From: DTU013 sp964490975
GTDB lineage: Bacteria > Bacillota > Clostridia > Acetivibrionales > DTU013
Direction of reading: 5' to 3'
Assembly (NCBI GenBank): GCA_964490975.1
Contig: CAZBEQ010000052.1
Span: forward strand, 1-24,321
Length of the DNA: 24,321 nt
The translations under genes and the position numbers were made by a program. Within the stretch, counting starts at the first letter, position 1. Each line of letters opens with the position of its first letter. The notes below the pieces were generated by a model that searched no databases, was not told the DNA's origin, and saw only the letters and a program-made list of their open reading frames with translations. Below are positions 8,066-15,273 of this stretch, in pieces.

Positions 8066-8623
8066 ATGGGAAAGCTGATATTGATCACAGGCGGTGCAAG
8101 GAGTGGAAAGAGTACCTATGCGGAGGAGATAGCCTTCAGCTTAGGCGAAAAAATACTATATATAGCAACTGCTATTGCGTGTGATGATGAAATGAAGGAA
8201 CGTGTAAGAAGGCATAAACTCCGAAGACCTGACAGCTGGGTTACCCTTGAGGGCTTCAGGAGCTTTGATAAATCACTGCCGCCGGTAGTGGAAGGCAGAG
8301 ACGCAGTGCTTCTGGATTGTATCACTAACATGGTTTCAAACATCATGCTTCAAAAGGCAATGGATTGGGACAGCCTGTCAACGGAGGATGTGATCGAAGC
8401 CGAGAAAGATGTGGACACTGAGGTTGATAAGCTCCTTGATGTCATCGGTAAAACGGAGCTGACCTTCATACTGGTCACAAATGAACTCGGAATGGGTGTG
8501 GTTCCACCGTCTGCACTTGGCAGAGCGGTACGGGATATTGCAGGAAGGACTAACCAGAAGCTGGCCAGGGCTGCAGACGAGGTTTATCTCTGCGTTTCAG
8601 GCATACCGGTCAGAATAAAGTGA
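8066..8623 (+). CDS. cobU: Adenosylcobinamide kinase / adenosylcobinamide-phosphate guanylyltransferase
   Basis: Phosphorylates adenosylcobinamide and then adds GMP, giving the GDP-activated intermediate for nucleotide loop assembly. The 185-residue protein starts with the P-loop GGARSGKSTYAEE, has DCITNMVSNIM for the Walker B-like segment and ends with VTNELGMGVVPPSALGRAVRD and GRTNQKLARAADEVY, all typical of CobU. The reading frame is open from 8027, but AAAAGGAG at 8051-8058 places the start at the ATG at 8066, 22 bp after btuD. CobS follows 16 bp later. Confidence 0.95.
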   Translation: MGKLILITGGARSGKSTYAEEIAFSLGEKILYIATAIACDDEMKERVRRHKLRRPDSWVTLEGFRSFDKSLPPVVEGRDAVLLDCITNMVSNIMLQKAMDWDSLSTEDVIEAEKDVDTEVDKLLDVIGKTELTFILVTNELGMGVVPPSALGRAVRDIAGRTNQKLARAADEVYLCVSGIPVRIK

Positions 8624-8639
8624 CTAAAGGGTGGTTGAT

Positions 8640-9434
8640 ATGACTTTTGTTAAGAGATTTTTGATCATTCTCCGGTTTATGACGACAATACCGGTGAAAG
8701 CCGATATCATGGCAGCAAGGGAAGACTACGGGAAAAGCCTGGCAGCCGCGCCTCTTGTCGGCCTTGTCATAGGTTTGCTGATTGCCGGCTTGCATTTTGT
8801 GTTGGGACTGGTTTTTCCGCCCGCCATAACTGCGGTTTTGACTTTTTTGGCATACATCCTGCTTACCGGCGGTTTGCACCTGGATGGATTGGGAGACACG
8901 GCTGACGGCCTTTTTTCTAACCGTCCAAAGGACAGGATGCTTGAAATTATGAAAGACAGCAGGGTCGGGACATATGCTGTAATTACGCTCATAATGATAA
9001 TACTATTGGATGTTTTGTTCATTGCCGCTCTGAAGAGAAATGCGGCAATAGTACTGATACTCATGCCGGTAGCAGGAAGGACAGGCTCGCTTATTGGCTC
9101 AGGAGCTTCTTCGTATGCCGGTATCTCCGACGGCCCGGGCAGATGGTGCGTGGAATACTGCAAGGGCGTTGATATCGCAAAGGGCTTGATGATTCAGGTT
9201 TTGATATTTATCACTTTTATTGCGACGGGTATTTTTAATACAGGGTTATTGCAGCCCAGGTTTATCATTGCAGGTGTTATTGTTACTGCCATACCGCCAT
9301 TGTCAGCCTTTATTCTGACGAAGCTTCTGGGAAGGAAACTGGGGGGGGTGACAGGAGATATACTTGGCGCGGTATGCGAACTGAACCAGGTGATATTTCT
9401 GATGTCATCATTTATACTTATTAGAGTTTTATGA
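8640..9434 (+). CDS. cobS: Adenosylcobinamide-GDP ribazoletransferase (cobalamin synthase)
   Basis: Joins adenosylcobinamide-GDP with alpha-ribazole (phosphate) to form adenosylcobalamin (phosphate) at the membrane. The 264-residue protein is strongly hydrophobic with several membrane helices. It carries the conserved GGLHLDGLGDTADGLFS, MKDSRVGTYA and GGVTGDILGAVCELNQ blocks of the family. The ATG at 8640 follows AAGGGTGG at a proper distance; an in-frame GTG at 8631 lies inside that site and is less likely. It is the last gene of the operon under the riboswitch. No cobT, cobC or cobD is visible here, so ribazole supply must be encoded elsewhere or salvaged. Confidence 0.95.
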   Translation: MTFVKRFLIILRFMTTIPVKADIMAAREDYGKSLAAAPLVGLVIGLLIAGLHFVLGLVFPPAITAVLTFLAYILLTGGLHLDGLGDTADGLFSNRPKDRMLEIMKDSRVGTYAVITLIMIILLDVLFIAALKRNAAIVLILMPVAGRTGSLIGSGASSYAGISDGPGRWCVEYCKGVDIAKGLMIQVLIFITFIATGIFNTGLLQPRFIIAGVIVTAIPPLSAFILTKLLGRKLGGVTGDILGAVCELNQVIFLMSSFILIRVL

Positions 9435-9466
9435 TCTTGTGCTAGTTGCGGAATTTATTTGTGTAC

Positions 9467-9495
9467 TTGACAACATATGGATATACGCTTAGAAT
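9467..9495 (+). promoter_or_regulatory. Sigma-A promoter of the ECF S component gene
   Basis: TTGACA (9467-9472), a 17-bp spacer, then TAGAAT (9490-9495): a consensus -35 and a five-of-six -10. It lies 50-80 bp before the ATG, so the S component can be transcribed independently of the cob operon. Confidence 0.85.
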
Positions 9496-9547
9496 AATAC
9501 TTATTTATATAAAAAATAGACATTTGGTGTGTGAGGGAGGAATTAAC

Positions 9548-10087
9548 ATGAAATCAAAATCAACAAAAAAGCTTGTACTTAGCAGTATGATGATTGCTCT
9601 GGTTTTTTTAGCTACTTATTTAGTAAAAATACAAACACCGTTACCGGGCGGATATGCTAACCTGGGCGATGCGGTCGTTATGCTGGCAGCTGTATTTCTG
9701 GGCCCTGTCGGAGGACTGATCGCGGGCAGCATCGGTTCTGCGCTGGCAGATCTGGCTTTTGGTTCACTTTTATTTGCTCCGGTAACATTTGTTGTCAAAG
9801 GGATAGAGGGTCTGGTAGTTGGCATGCTGACCTCACAGGTACTAAAAGCCAATGGGCTGAAGCACGGCCGTCTTATTGCAGCCATTGTATCAGGTGCTGT
9901 TATAATGGTAGCAGGATATTTTCTTGCTGAAGCATTCGTGCTTGGCGCATTCGATGAGGCTTTCGGCCTGACGGTTGCAGTAGCTGAGATCCCTTTTAAT
10001 GCGGTCCAGGGAATAGTATGTGCGATTCTTGGGTATGTTTTAACTTTAATACTGTCGAAAACAGGCATAGACAAGTATATTAACTGA
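9548..10087 (+). CDS. ECF transporter S component, substrate unknown
   Basis: A 179-residue integral membrane protein with about six hydrophobic helices. KKLVLSSMMIALVFLATYLV at the N-terminus, then GGYANLGDAVVMLAA, GPVGGLIAGSIGSALADL and KGIEGLVVGML are typical of the ECF-ribofla_trS-like group of energy-coupling S components, which bind a vitamin and work with shared EcfA/A'/T units encoded elsewhere. The start is fixed by GAGGGAGG 8 bp before the ATG at 9548; upstream in-frame starts lack a site. Position after cobS would suit a corrinoid, dimethylbenzimidazole or alpha-ribazole importer (compare CblT), but relatives are also assigned to pyridoxine or hydroxymethylpyrimidine, and its own promoter weakens the link. 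Confidence 0.85.
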   Translation: MKSKSTKKLVLSSMMIALVFLATYLVKIQTPLPGGYANLGDAVVMLAAVFLGPVGGLIAGSIGSALADLAFGSLLFAPVTFVVKGIEGLVVGMLTSQVLKANGLKHGRLIAAIVSGAVIMVAGYFLAEAFVLGAFDEAFGLTVAVAEIPFNAVQGIVCAILGYVLTLILSKTGIDKYIN

Positions 10088-10202
10088 TGATAAGTCTAAC
10101 GCCTTATTCCAGAATGGCGCTACTACAGCATGATTACAAAGAATGGTTCAATAGCATGCTACCAGAGCCTGATTAATTAAGCTCAAAAGGATGGTTACAC
10201 CC

Positions 10203-10934
10203 ATGAAGCTGACGATACTTGGAAACAACGGACCTTTCCCGTCGGCGGGAGGAGCCTGCTCCGGATATCTATTAACAAGTACAAATACAAATATATTGAT
10301 AGACTGCGGAAACGGTACATTGGCAAACCTTCAGAAAGTAATAGCGATAGACAAACTGGATGCTATCATTCTGACACATCTGCATAGCGATCATACTTCC
10401 GACATGCAAGTATTAAAGTATGCTGTTCAGATCAAAATGAAACGCGGTAGCTTTAGCAGGCTCCTGAAGGTATATGCTCCGCCTGAACCTGTTGAGGAGT
10501 ACAACAGGCTGGATGTTAAGGATGCATTCATACTTGGCGCCATATTGGAGGATACACAGCTAAAAATAGGAGATATAAAGCTTTCCTTTGCACAGATGAA
10601 GCATCCTTATATGGACTATGCAATAGCTGCACAATGTGATGGTAAGAAGTTCGTTTTTTCAGGTGATACTTCATGGACCAATACTATTATAGATTTTGCA
10701 GAAAATGCAGACCTGTTGATGCTTGATGCCGGACTGCTTGAAAAGGACCTGACTGAAAATGCAGCGCATATGACAGCGGCTCAATGCGGGACGGCTGCCG
10801 TTCGTGCAGGGGCAAAGAGACTACTGCTGACGCATTTTTGGCCCGAATACGATATTAGTGACTTGCTTGCAGAGGCCCGGACAAATTATTCAGGAGCGGA
10901 AGCTGCCGTAATAATGAAGGAGTACTTGATCTAA
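10203..10934 (+). CDS. MBL-fold metallohydrolase (RNase Z-like)
   Basis: A 243-residue cytoplasmic metallo-beta-lactamase-fold protein. The dinuclear zinc motif HLHSDH (in ILTHLHSDHTSDM) is complete. Further ligand positions are probable in MKHPYMDYA, in FSGDTSWTN (metal-bridging Asp) and in LLLTHFWPEYD (last His). It resembles the RNase Z/phosphodiesterase branch but lacks the long exosite arm of a true tRNase Z, so the substrate is unknown. AAAAGGA (10184-10190) sits 12 bp before ATG 10203; the in-frame ATG at 10191 touches the site and is unlikely. It ends convergently against the kinase remnant with a 4-base overlap. No terminator is obvious between the S component gene and this one. Confidence 0.87.
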   Translation: MKLTILGNNGPFPSAGGACSGYLLTSTNTNILIDCGNGTLANLQKVIAIDKLDAIILTHLHSDHTSDMQVLKYAVQIKMKRGSFSRLLKVYAPPEPVEEYNRLDVKDAFILGAILEDTQLKIGDIKLSFAQMKHPYMDYAIAAQCDGKKFVFSGDTSWTNTIIDFAENADLLMLDAGLLEKDLTENAAHMTAAQCGTAAVRAGAKRLLLTHFWPEYDISDLLAEARTNYSGAEAAVIMKEYLI

Positions 10935-11114
10935 AACCGGTTTTCTTTTGTAACCGGAATCACAGCCTGCATTGTAAAAAAACTGTTCTCTGCAACAAAC
11001 AGCACCTGCCCGTTGTAGGCATTAACTATATTGTAAATACTGCGTGTACCATAGCCGTGTCCGGGTTGGCTGCTTTGAGGCAGATCGCAACAAGGTCAGT
11101 ATAGTAATTGTCAT
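10931..11114 (-). pseudogene. GHKL sensor histidine kinase remnant (start codon plus C-terminal stub)
   Basis: Read on the minus strand, an ATG at 11114 lies just after the response regulator stop codon, where a partner kinase would begin. It gives only about 30 codons before a stop. In another frame the DNA up to 10931 encodes the end of a GHKL kinase: LPQSSQPGHGYGTRSIYNIV with the GHGYGTRSI G2 box, then GQVLFVAENSFFTMQAVIPV and a stop. So the ends of the gene remain but the sensor, dimerisation and most of the ATPase domain are missing, and the junction is out of frame. Full kinases of this family have roughly 400 or more residues. The fragment is inferred from motif recognition. Confidence 0.8.
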
Positions 11115-11116
11115 AC

Positions 11117-11839
11117 CTACTTCACCTCTGCATCGGAAAAGAGGTGCCGCACATAGGTCTCACGTACATTCTTGTAGTGGTTGCGTGCAATCGGTATTCT
11201 GCTCCCGGAGACAGTAATAAATTCATTTATTTCCAGCTCCAGAATATGCTGTAAATTCACGAGGTATGAACGATGACACTTGATGAACTCAGGCCTTGTA
11301 AGCAGAGTCGGTTCGTATTCGCTCAGCGGAGCGTTGACTTCCCGCAATGTCCCATCTGTTAAGTGAAAGTAAAGTGTCCTTCCAATGATTTCTACAAACT
11401 CGATTTTGTTATATGCAATAGAGAAAATACTCTGGTGTGTTTTCAGATGCAACAGTTCCACCTGTTTTGTGAATCTTTCAGAGAGCTGATCAAGAAGGGG
11501 GAACAATGTTGTTGATGACACAGGCTTAAGTAAATAGTAATATGCTCTGACATGATAGCTGTCCACTGCATATTCCGGTGAGGTTGTGAGAAAAATGATC
11601 TCCACCTTTTCGTTGTACTGGCGAATCTCCCTGGCTGCCTCAATTCCGTTAAGACCGGGCATCAGTACATCCAGAAGCAAGATATCATAATCCTTGTTTT
11701 TCATAACGCAAAGCAGATCTGTAGGATTTGAATAAGTCTCAAATGAAACATCTTTAGCATTTGTGGAACAATAAGTGTCCAGCAACACCGAAAGCTCGGA
11801 AAGCTCTCGAAGATCATCGTCGCAGGCTGCGATTCTCAT
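11117..11839 (-). CDS. LytTR-family response regulator (AgrA/LytR type)
   Basis: A 240-residue response regulator. The receiver domain (1-120) has the acidic pocket DDD (7-9), phosphoacceptor Asp57 in LLLDVLMPGLNG, Thr85/Thr86 and the conserved Lys105 in YYLLKP. The C-terminal LytTR DNA-binding domain (about 135-235) shows KIEFVEIIGRTLYFHLTDG and FIKCHRSYLVNLQHI. GAGAGGCGG precedes the ATG. These regulators normally pair with a GHKL kinase and control peptide signalling, surface or bacteriocin genes. The partner kinase directly downstream is reduced to a stub, so this regulator is either an orphan, phosphorylated by another kinase, or losing its role. Confidence 0.93.
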   Translation of the reverse strand: MRIAACDDDLRELSELSVLLDTYCSTNAKDVSFETYSNPTDLLCVMKNKDYDILLLDVLMPGLNGIEAAREIRQYNEKVEIIFLTTSPEYAVDSYHVRAYYYLLKPVSSTTLFPLLDQLSERFTKQVELLHLKTHQSIFSIAYNKIEFVEIIGRTLYFHLTDGTLREVNAPLSEYEPTLLTRPEFIKCHRSYLVNLQHILELEINEFITVSGSRIPIARNHYKNVRETYVRHLFSDAEVK

Positions 11840-12046
11840 TTTATACCGCCTCTCGAAAGTTGTTTATACTTTGCAGCACAATGGATATGGTGTCTGCCTG
11901 CCATAACTATCTCTCGGTATCAGTTTACAATAAATTTGTTTTTGCCGCAACCATTCATGCCGTTAAAATGACTTTTCAGTCGAAAAATGAAATATAGTTA
12001 ATTTTTCCTGTTATATTGAAATTAACTTATAAAGGGAGGGGCGTTT
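11840..12046. promoter_or_regulatory. Divergent intergenic region between response regulator and receiver-like gene
   Basis: This 207-bp region must hold promoters for both directions. For the plus strand, TATATT (12012-12017) is a possible -10 without a matching -35, as seen at activator-dependent promoters. Upstream of it, CGTTAA (11961), AGTCGA (11978) and AGTTAA (11996) loosely resemble LytTR half-sites, but the spacing of 17-18 bp differs from the usual 21-22. AGGGAGGGG lies just before the ATG at 12047. No RNA gene is visible. Confidence 0.35.
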
Positions 12047-12436
12047 ATGTTAACAGCAAAAACTGCTGTACTTTGTGATGATGAGAACAGCTGCATACAT
12101 GTTACGCAACAGCTGCAATACATGGATGTAGGACAAATTGTTTCATTCACACAAACGGATCAATTTCTGGCGCATATCCGTGGATGCCCTGACATAGTCA
12201 TGCTGCTGATGCAGACCGGATCATACAGTGTGCAAACTGCTATGGAAGCAATGGAGCAAAATCCTGAAGGAAGCCTTATCTGGTTTTCTGATCTGGATTT
12301 TGGATCACTATCCTACCATATTCACACCAGTTGGTTTGGTATGTTGCCCGCTGAGGATGAAGCACTTCGCCGAGCCTTGGAACGGGTTGCCCAGCTCAAA
12401 ACAAATCATGTGATCGAAGGGAGAACAAAAAGATAA
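12047..12436 (+). CDS. Degenerate receiver-domain protein lacking the phosphoacceptor Asp
   Basis: A 129-residue protein that aligns by eye with the receiver domain of the divergent response regulator. The acidic pocket DDE (11-13) is kept and SYHIHTSWFGMLP matches SYHVRAYYYLLKP of the neighbour. The phosphoacceptor Asp is replaced (DIVMLL, Leu54 at that position) and the conserved Lys becomes Leu100. No DNA-binding domain follows. It therefore cannot work as a classical phosphorylated receiver; it could be a pseudo-receiver protein-interaction module or a decaying copy. AGGGAGGGG precedes the ATG. Its stop overlaps the former start of the surface-protein pseudogene. Similar small proteins occur before surface proteins in Clostridia as far as I recall, but I cannot name the family. 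Confidence 0.7.
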   Translation: MLTAKTAVLCDDENSCIHVTQQLQYMDVGQIVSFTQTDQFLAHIRGCPDIVMLLMQTGSYSVQTAMEAMEQNPEGSLIWFSDLDFGSLSYHIHTSWFGMLPAEDEALRRALERVAQLKTNHVIEGRTKR

Positions 12437-13461
12437 AGAAGCGGCTGCTTAGTATTCTCATTTGTATGTATGTAATGCTTACCCTATTTCCTACCGCCGC
12501 TTTTGCAACACTGGATAACAGCATAGGTACAACAACGCGGACAACAGATGAAAAGACTGCAGATCCTTTTAGCGATGTAAAAAGAATCCGACTGGTTTTA
12601 TAATGCGGCGGCGAGCAGATGGCAGTATTCTTTGTACGTGGTAGTGGTATAACCACAATTACCTATACCGCCGTTACCGAAGAAATGGCGGTACGGTTGG
12701 CACAGCCTCCAAGAATATACAGGCAAACAGTACCTATGGTGAACTGCCTGTGCCTACCTGTGAGGGTGATTACTTCCTTGGTTGGTTTACGGATGTAACA
12801 GGCGGCACGAAAGTGACCGGCGAGACCAATGTAACACTTAACGCTGACCAGACACTGTTTGCTCGTTGGACTACTACAGGTTATACGGGCGCAGTAGGTT
12901 CGGATATGGTGCTCTATGTGGCCGGAAGAGAAGTAACTACAGAGAACATGAACGACATCATGGGCGATGGTCCCGCCAGCGTACAGTTTGATCCAGGCAC
13001 AAATAAGCTGTACCTTAACAACGCGACAATCGCCGGAGCCTACAGTACCTCCTATATAAGTGCGGCAATTAACAGCAGTGAAAGTATAACCATCGTAAAC
13101 ACGGGTACGAGCACAGTGACAAACACTTACAATGGAGCTGCTAACGTGACTAATGTATTTGGTATCTATGCATTGAGCACACTGGTCATTGAAGGCACAG
13201 GTACTCTGACAGTCACCAGCGGCACGGGGGGCACCAGTTACAACTGCGGCATTCGATCAGGTTTGAGCGGAAGTTACTTCACCATTAACGGACCAACGGT
13301 GAATGTCTTCGGCGGCACGGCAGGAAGCGGTGGCAAGAGCTATGGTGTGTGTGTCGGTACCATAAATCTTACATATACTGTCCGACTTTTAAAGGGTACA
13401 TTGGAGACGCATAGGACTCCGAAGTAGCTCAGGATGAAACCAACCAGAACTACAAGCGTAT
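12433..13461 (+). pseudogene. Secreted InlB-repeat surface protein, decayed
   Basis: From 12433 a frame encodes a clear signal peptide (KKRLLSILICMYVMLTLFP then TAAFA) whose first codon is ATA rather than ATG, in ribosome-binding context (AAGGGAG). It continues to PFSDVK and shifts frame at an A-run (12579-12583): reading one A fewer restores ESDWFYNAA, resembling the start of an SLH domain. Further frame changes occur before 12680. From there an InlB/Listeria-Bacteroides repeat is readable (GGTVGTASKNIQANSTYGEL, FLGWFTDVTGG, LNADQTLFARWT), then a repetitive beta-rich module (DMVLYVAGREVTTENMND, NKLYLNNATIAG). The frame ends at 13427. Intact relatives are long cell-surface proteins. As it stands it cannot make a full product. 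Confidence 0.8.
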
Positions 13462-13767
13462 AAATGGGACAAGGGGCTGCCTCAAAATGAACGTTGAGGC
13501 AGTCCTTTTGTTTGCCCCAAAAACGCAAAAGCCCGATCACAACATCATATCCCGACCCCACAGCGGACGTCTGACAGATGTTGAGTAAAATATCAAGTAA
13601 TGAGTGGATATAACTCGGTGAAGTGGTCTTTTAGCCCTGATTGCTTAACATAATACGGGCTTTTTCTGTGTTATTGAATCAAATATCAATGAAAGCAGAT
13701 ATCTCGCCACACATTACTGTATTTTTTACTCACCCAATTGATTTTGAGACAACCCCTTGTCCCATTT
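13462..13767. mobile_element. 306-bp element with 30-bp terminal inverted repeats (MITE-like or IS remnant)
   Basis: The left end (13462-13491) reads AAATGGGACAAGGGG then CTGCCTCAAAATGAA. The right end (13738-13767), reverse-complemented, reads AAATGGGACAAGGGG then TTGTCTCAAAATCAA. The termini match at 27 of 30 positions. No transposase frame fits inside, so it is a nonautonomous element or deletion derivative; GGGG-TGYCTCAAAA ends resemble those of some IS families but I do not assign one. No clear target-site duplication is visible. It sits between the surface-protein pseudogene and the bidirectional terminator. Confidence 0.8.
13474..13512 (+). terminator. Terminator-like hairpin at the left end of the MITE-like element
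   Basis: GGGCTGCCTCAA pairs with TTGAGGCAGTCC (one G-U pair, 8-base loop) and is followed by TTTTGTTTG. Half of the stem is also the left terminal inverted repeat, so the element can stop transcription entering from the pseudogene side. Confidence 0.65.
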
Positions 13768-13773
13768 GCATAA

Positions 13774-13820
13774 TAAAAAAGACGTAAGTCATCATAAGTT
13801 CTGACTTGCGTCTTTTTTTT
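13774..13820. terminator. Bidirectional rho-independent terminator
   Basis: AAGACGTAAGTCA pairs with TGACTTGCGTCTT (one G-U pair) around a 10-base loop, flanked by an A-run on the left and a run of eight T on the right. It can end transcription of the chemoreceptor gene on the minus strand and of anything arriving on the plus strand. Confidence 0.88.
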
Positions 13821-13845
13821 CACCTTACCGGTCGTTTTTTATGTT

Positions 13846-15126
13846 TTATTTAACCTTAAACTTTTTTAGTTTCTTGTCAAGCTCCTGAACAAGCTCATCA
13901 AGCTGGACCGCAGCGACTTTCATTTCGTCTATTTCCTTAAGCTGTTGTTCTGTGGTAGCTGCAACCTCCTGACTTGAGGCTGCTGTCTCTTGAGAAACCG
14001 AAGAAATGTTTTCAATAGCTTCAGTAACGTTATCCTTATCTGACTGCATCCCTAATACTGCATTATTAACTTCTTTTATCTTTTCCACTATAGTGCCGAT
14101 TCCGTTGGCAATATCATCAAAGGCTTTATTTGTGCTGTCAACAGCGCTGCTTTGTTCCTTGGATGCGTTGCGCATGATTTCCATTGCCTTAATGGCCATT
14201 TGAGATTCTTCACTGATATTTTCCATCAGATGAATGATTTCTTCAGTAGACTGTCTGCTTTGATCCGCAAGCTGTCTGACTTCCTCGGCCACAACAGCAA
14301 AGCCCTTGCCAGCCTCTCCGGCTCTTGCGGCCTCAATAGCAGCATTTAATGCAAGCATATTGGTTTGTTCTGCAATATCTTCGATGGACTGCACAAACTT
14401 GCCTATATCTTTTGTAGTATCTGTCAGATTCTCTACAACAGAGAATATTTTTTCTGTCGAATTAAAGCTCTCTACTGATTTTTGTCGTAATATAATTACT
14501 GAGTTAAGTCCTATATCGTTAAGCTTGTGTATGTTATCAGCTTCAGTCATAACACTTCCATAGCTTTGTGAAACGATATCGATCTGCTCTGATAATTTAT
14601 CAACAAGCTGTACACCGTTCTGAGCTTCAGAAGCCTGATCAGATGCACCTTTTGCTATTTCATCCACGGTCTTTGCGATCTCAGAGATGGAACTCACAGC
14701 TTTGCTGGCTGTTTCGCCAACCTTTCGTGATGCTTGCATAATTGACAGCGACATTTTGAAAAAACCATCGACGAGTGTCCTTATATCACTTAGAACAGCG
14801 TTAAGGGTAGAGGCGATCCCTGAAAACGAGCCAAAGGTCTTGGGCTCCAGAAATTTTGAATAGTCTCCATTTTTAATGACTTCAAGTTCTTCATCGAACT
14901 GCTGTGAAATCTTTTTTGAGATTATACCATTGATAATACGCAGCACCAAGTATGCTAAAAAAGCTGTAACCAATACCAGCAGGCCTTTGTAAAAGTCGCC
15001 GGTAATCATTATAAATAAGGTAGTCATCAAAACTCCTACAACAGCTGTTGCGATAAGTGTCAGTTTGCCCTGCAGCATGACTTGCTCATTGATCGTTTTT
15101 GACTTTACTTTTTTCATTTCAGCCAT
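13846..15126 (-). CDS. Methyl-accepting chemotaxis protein without extracellular sensor domain
   Basis: A 426-residue membrane protein. Two hydrophobic helices (about 22-41 and 46-66) are separated by only a few residues, so there is no periplasmic or extracellular ligand domain. A linker without a clear HAMP leads to a long coiled-coil signalling domain with the conserved hairpin tip EDIAEQTNMLALNAAIEAA, RAGEAGKGFAVVAEEVRQLA. The C-terminus lacks a CheR-tethering pentapeptide. The frame is open from 15273, but the ATG at 15126 has AGAGGGGG six bases upstream; the adjacent ATG at 15132 touches that site. It is divergent from the citrate genes. It may sense a membrane or cytoplasmic state, or a partner protein. 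Confidence 0.92.
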   Translation of the reverse strand: MAEMKKVKSKTINEQVMLQGKLTLIATAVVGVLMTTLFIMITGDFYKGLLVLVTAFLAYLVLRIINGIISKKISQQFDEELEVIKNGDYSKFLEPKTFGSFSGIASTLNAVLSDIRTLVDGFFKMSLSIMQASRKVGETASKAVSSISEIAKTVDEIAKGASDQASEAQNGVQLVDKLSEQIDIVSQSYGSVMTEADNIHKLNDIGLNSVIILRQKSVESFNSTEKIFSVVENLTDTTKDIGKFVQSIEDIAEQTNMLALNAAIEAARAGEAGKGFAVVAEEVRQLADQSRQSTEEIIHLMENISEESQMAIKAMEIMRNASKEQSSAVDSTNKAFDDIANGIGTIVEKIKEVNNAVLGMQSDKDNVTEAIENISSVSQETAASSQEVAATTEQQLKEIDEMKVAAVQLDELVQELDKKLKKFKVK

Positions 15127-15229
15127 ATCCATCCCCCTCTGCGTTAATACCATATTGTATATTTCGATACTGGAAAAATAAAATCCTCTTTTTAAAAAAA
15201 ATATGACGAAAAATGTTGGATAAATTTCA

Positions 15230-15258
15230 TTGACACTCATTGTATAATTGTATACAAT
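15230..15258 (+). promoter_or_regulatory. Sigma-A promoter of the citrate locus
   Basis: TTGACA (15230-15235), a 17-bp spacer and TACAAT (15253-15258): a near-consensus promoter 40 bp before the (Re)-citrate synthase-like start codon. The spacer and -10 are covered by the palindromic operator candidate. Confidence 0.85.
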
Positions 15259-15273
15259 GATACAAATATACAA
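15237..15273 (+). promoter_or_regulatory. Candidate GntR/FCD operator: array of TTGTAT / ATACAA half-sites
   Basis: Arms TCATTGTATA (15237-15246) and TATACAATGA (15251-15260) form an exact 10-bp inverted repeat around ATTG. Inside lies the perfect 12-bp palindrome ATTGTATACAAT (15247-15258). Half-sites recur every 8 bp: TTGTAT at 15240 and 15248, ATACAA at 15252, 15260 and 15268. Short TTGTATACAA-like palindromes suit FadR-subfamily GntR repressors, and such a regulator is encoded at 18816. Overlap with the -10 implies repression. The pairing of site and regulator is inference. Confidence 0.7.

Noticed and set aside
10088..10190. Repeat pair AGAATGG...AGCATG between the S component and MBL genes
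   Set aside because: The two copies are short and imperfect, with no hairpin or conserved spacing; not distinguishable from chance.
11961..12001. LytTR direct-repeat binding site
   Set aside because: Three loose AGTTAA-like words occur, but they are 17-18 bp apart rather than about 21-22, and they match poorly. Kept only as a remark on the intergenic region.
15127..15236. Motility sigma factor promoter for the chemoreceptor
   Set aside because: A TAAA and a TATCGAAAT are present on the minus strand, but the GCCGATAT-type -10 is not there at the required distance.
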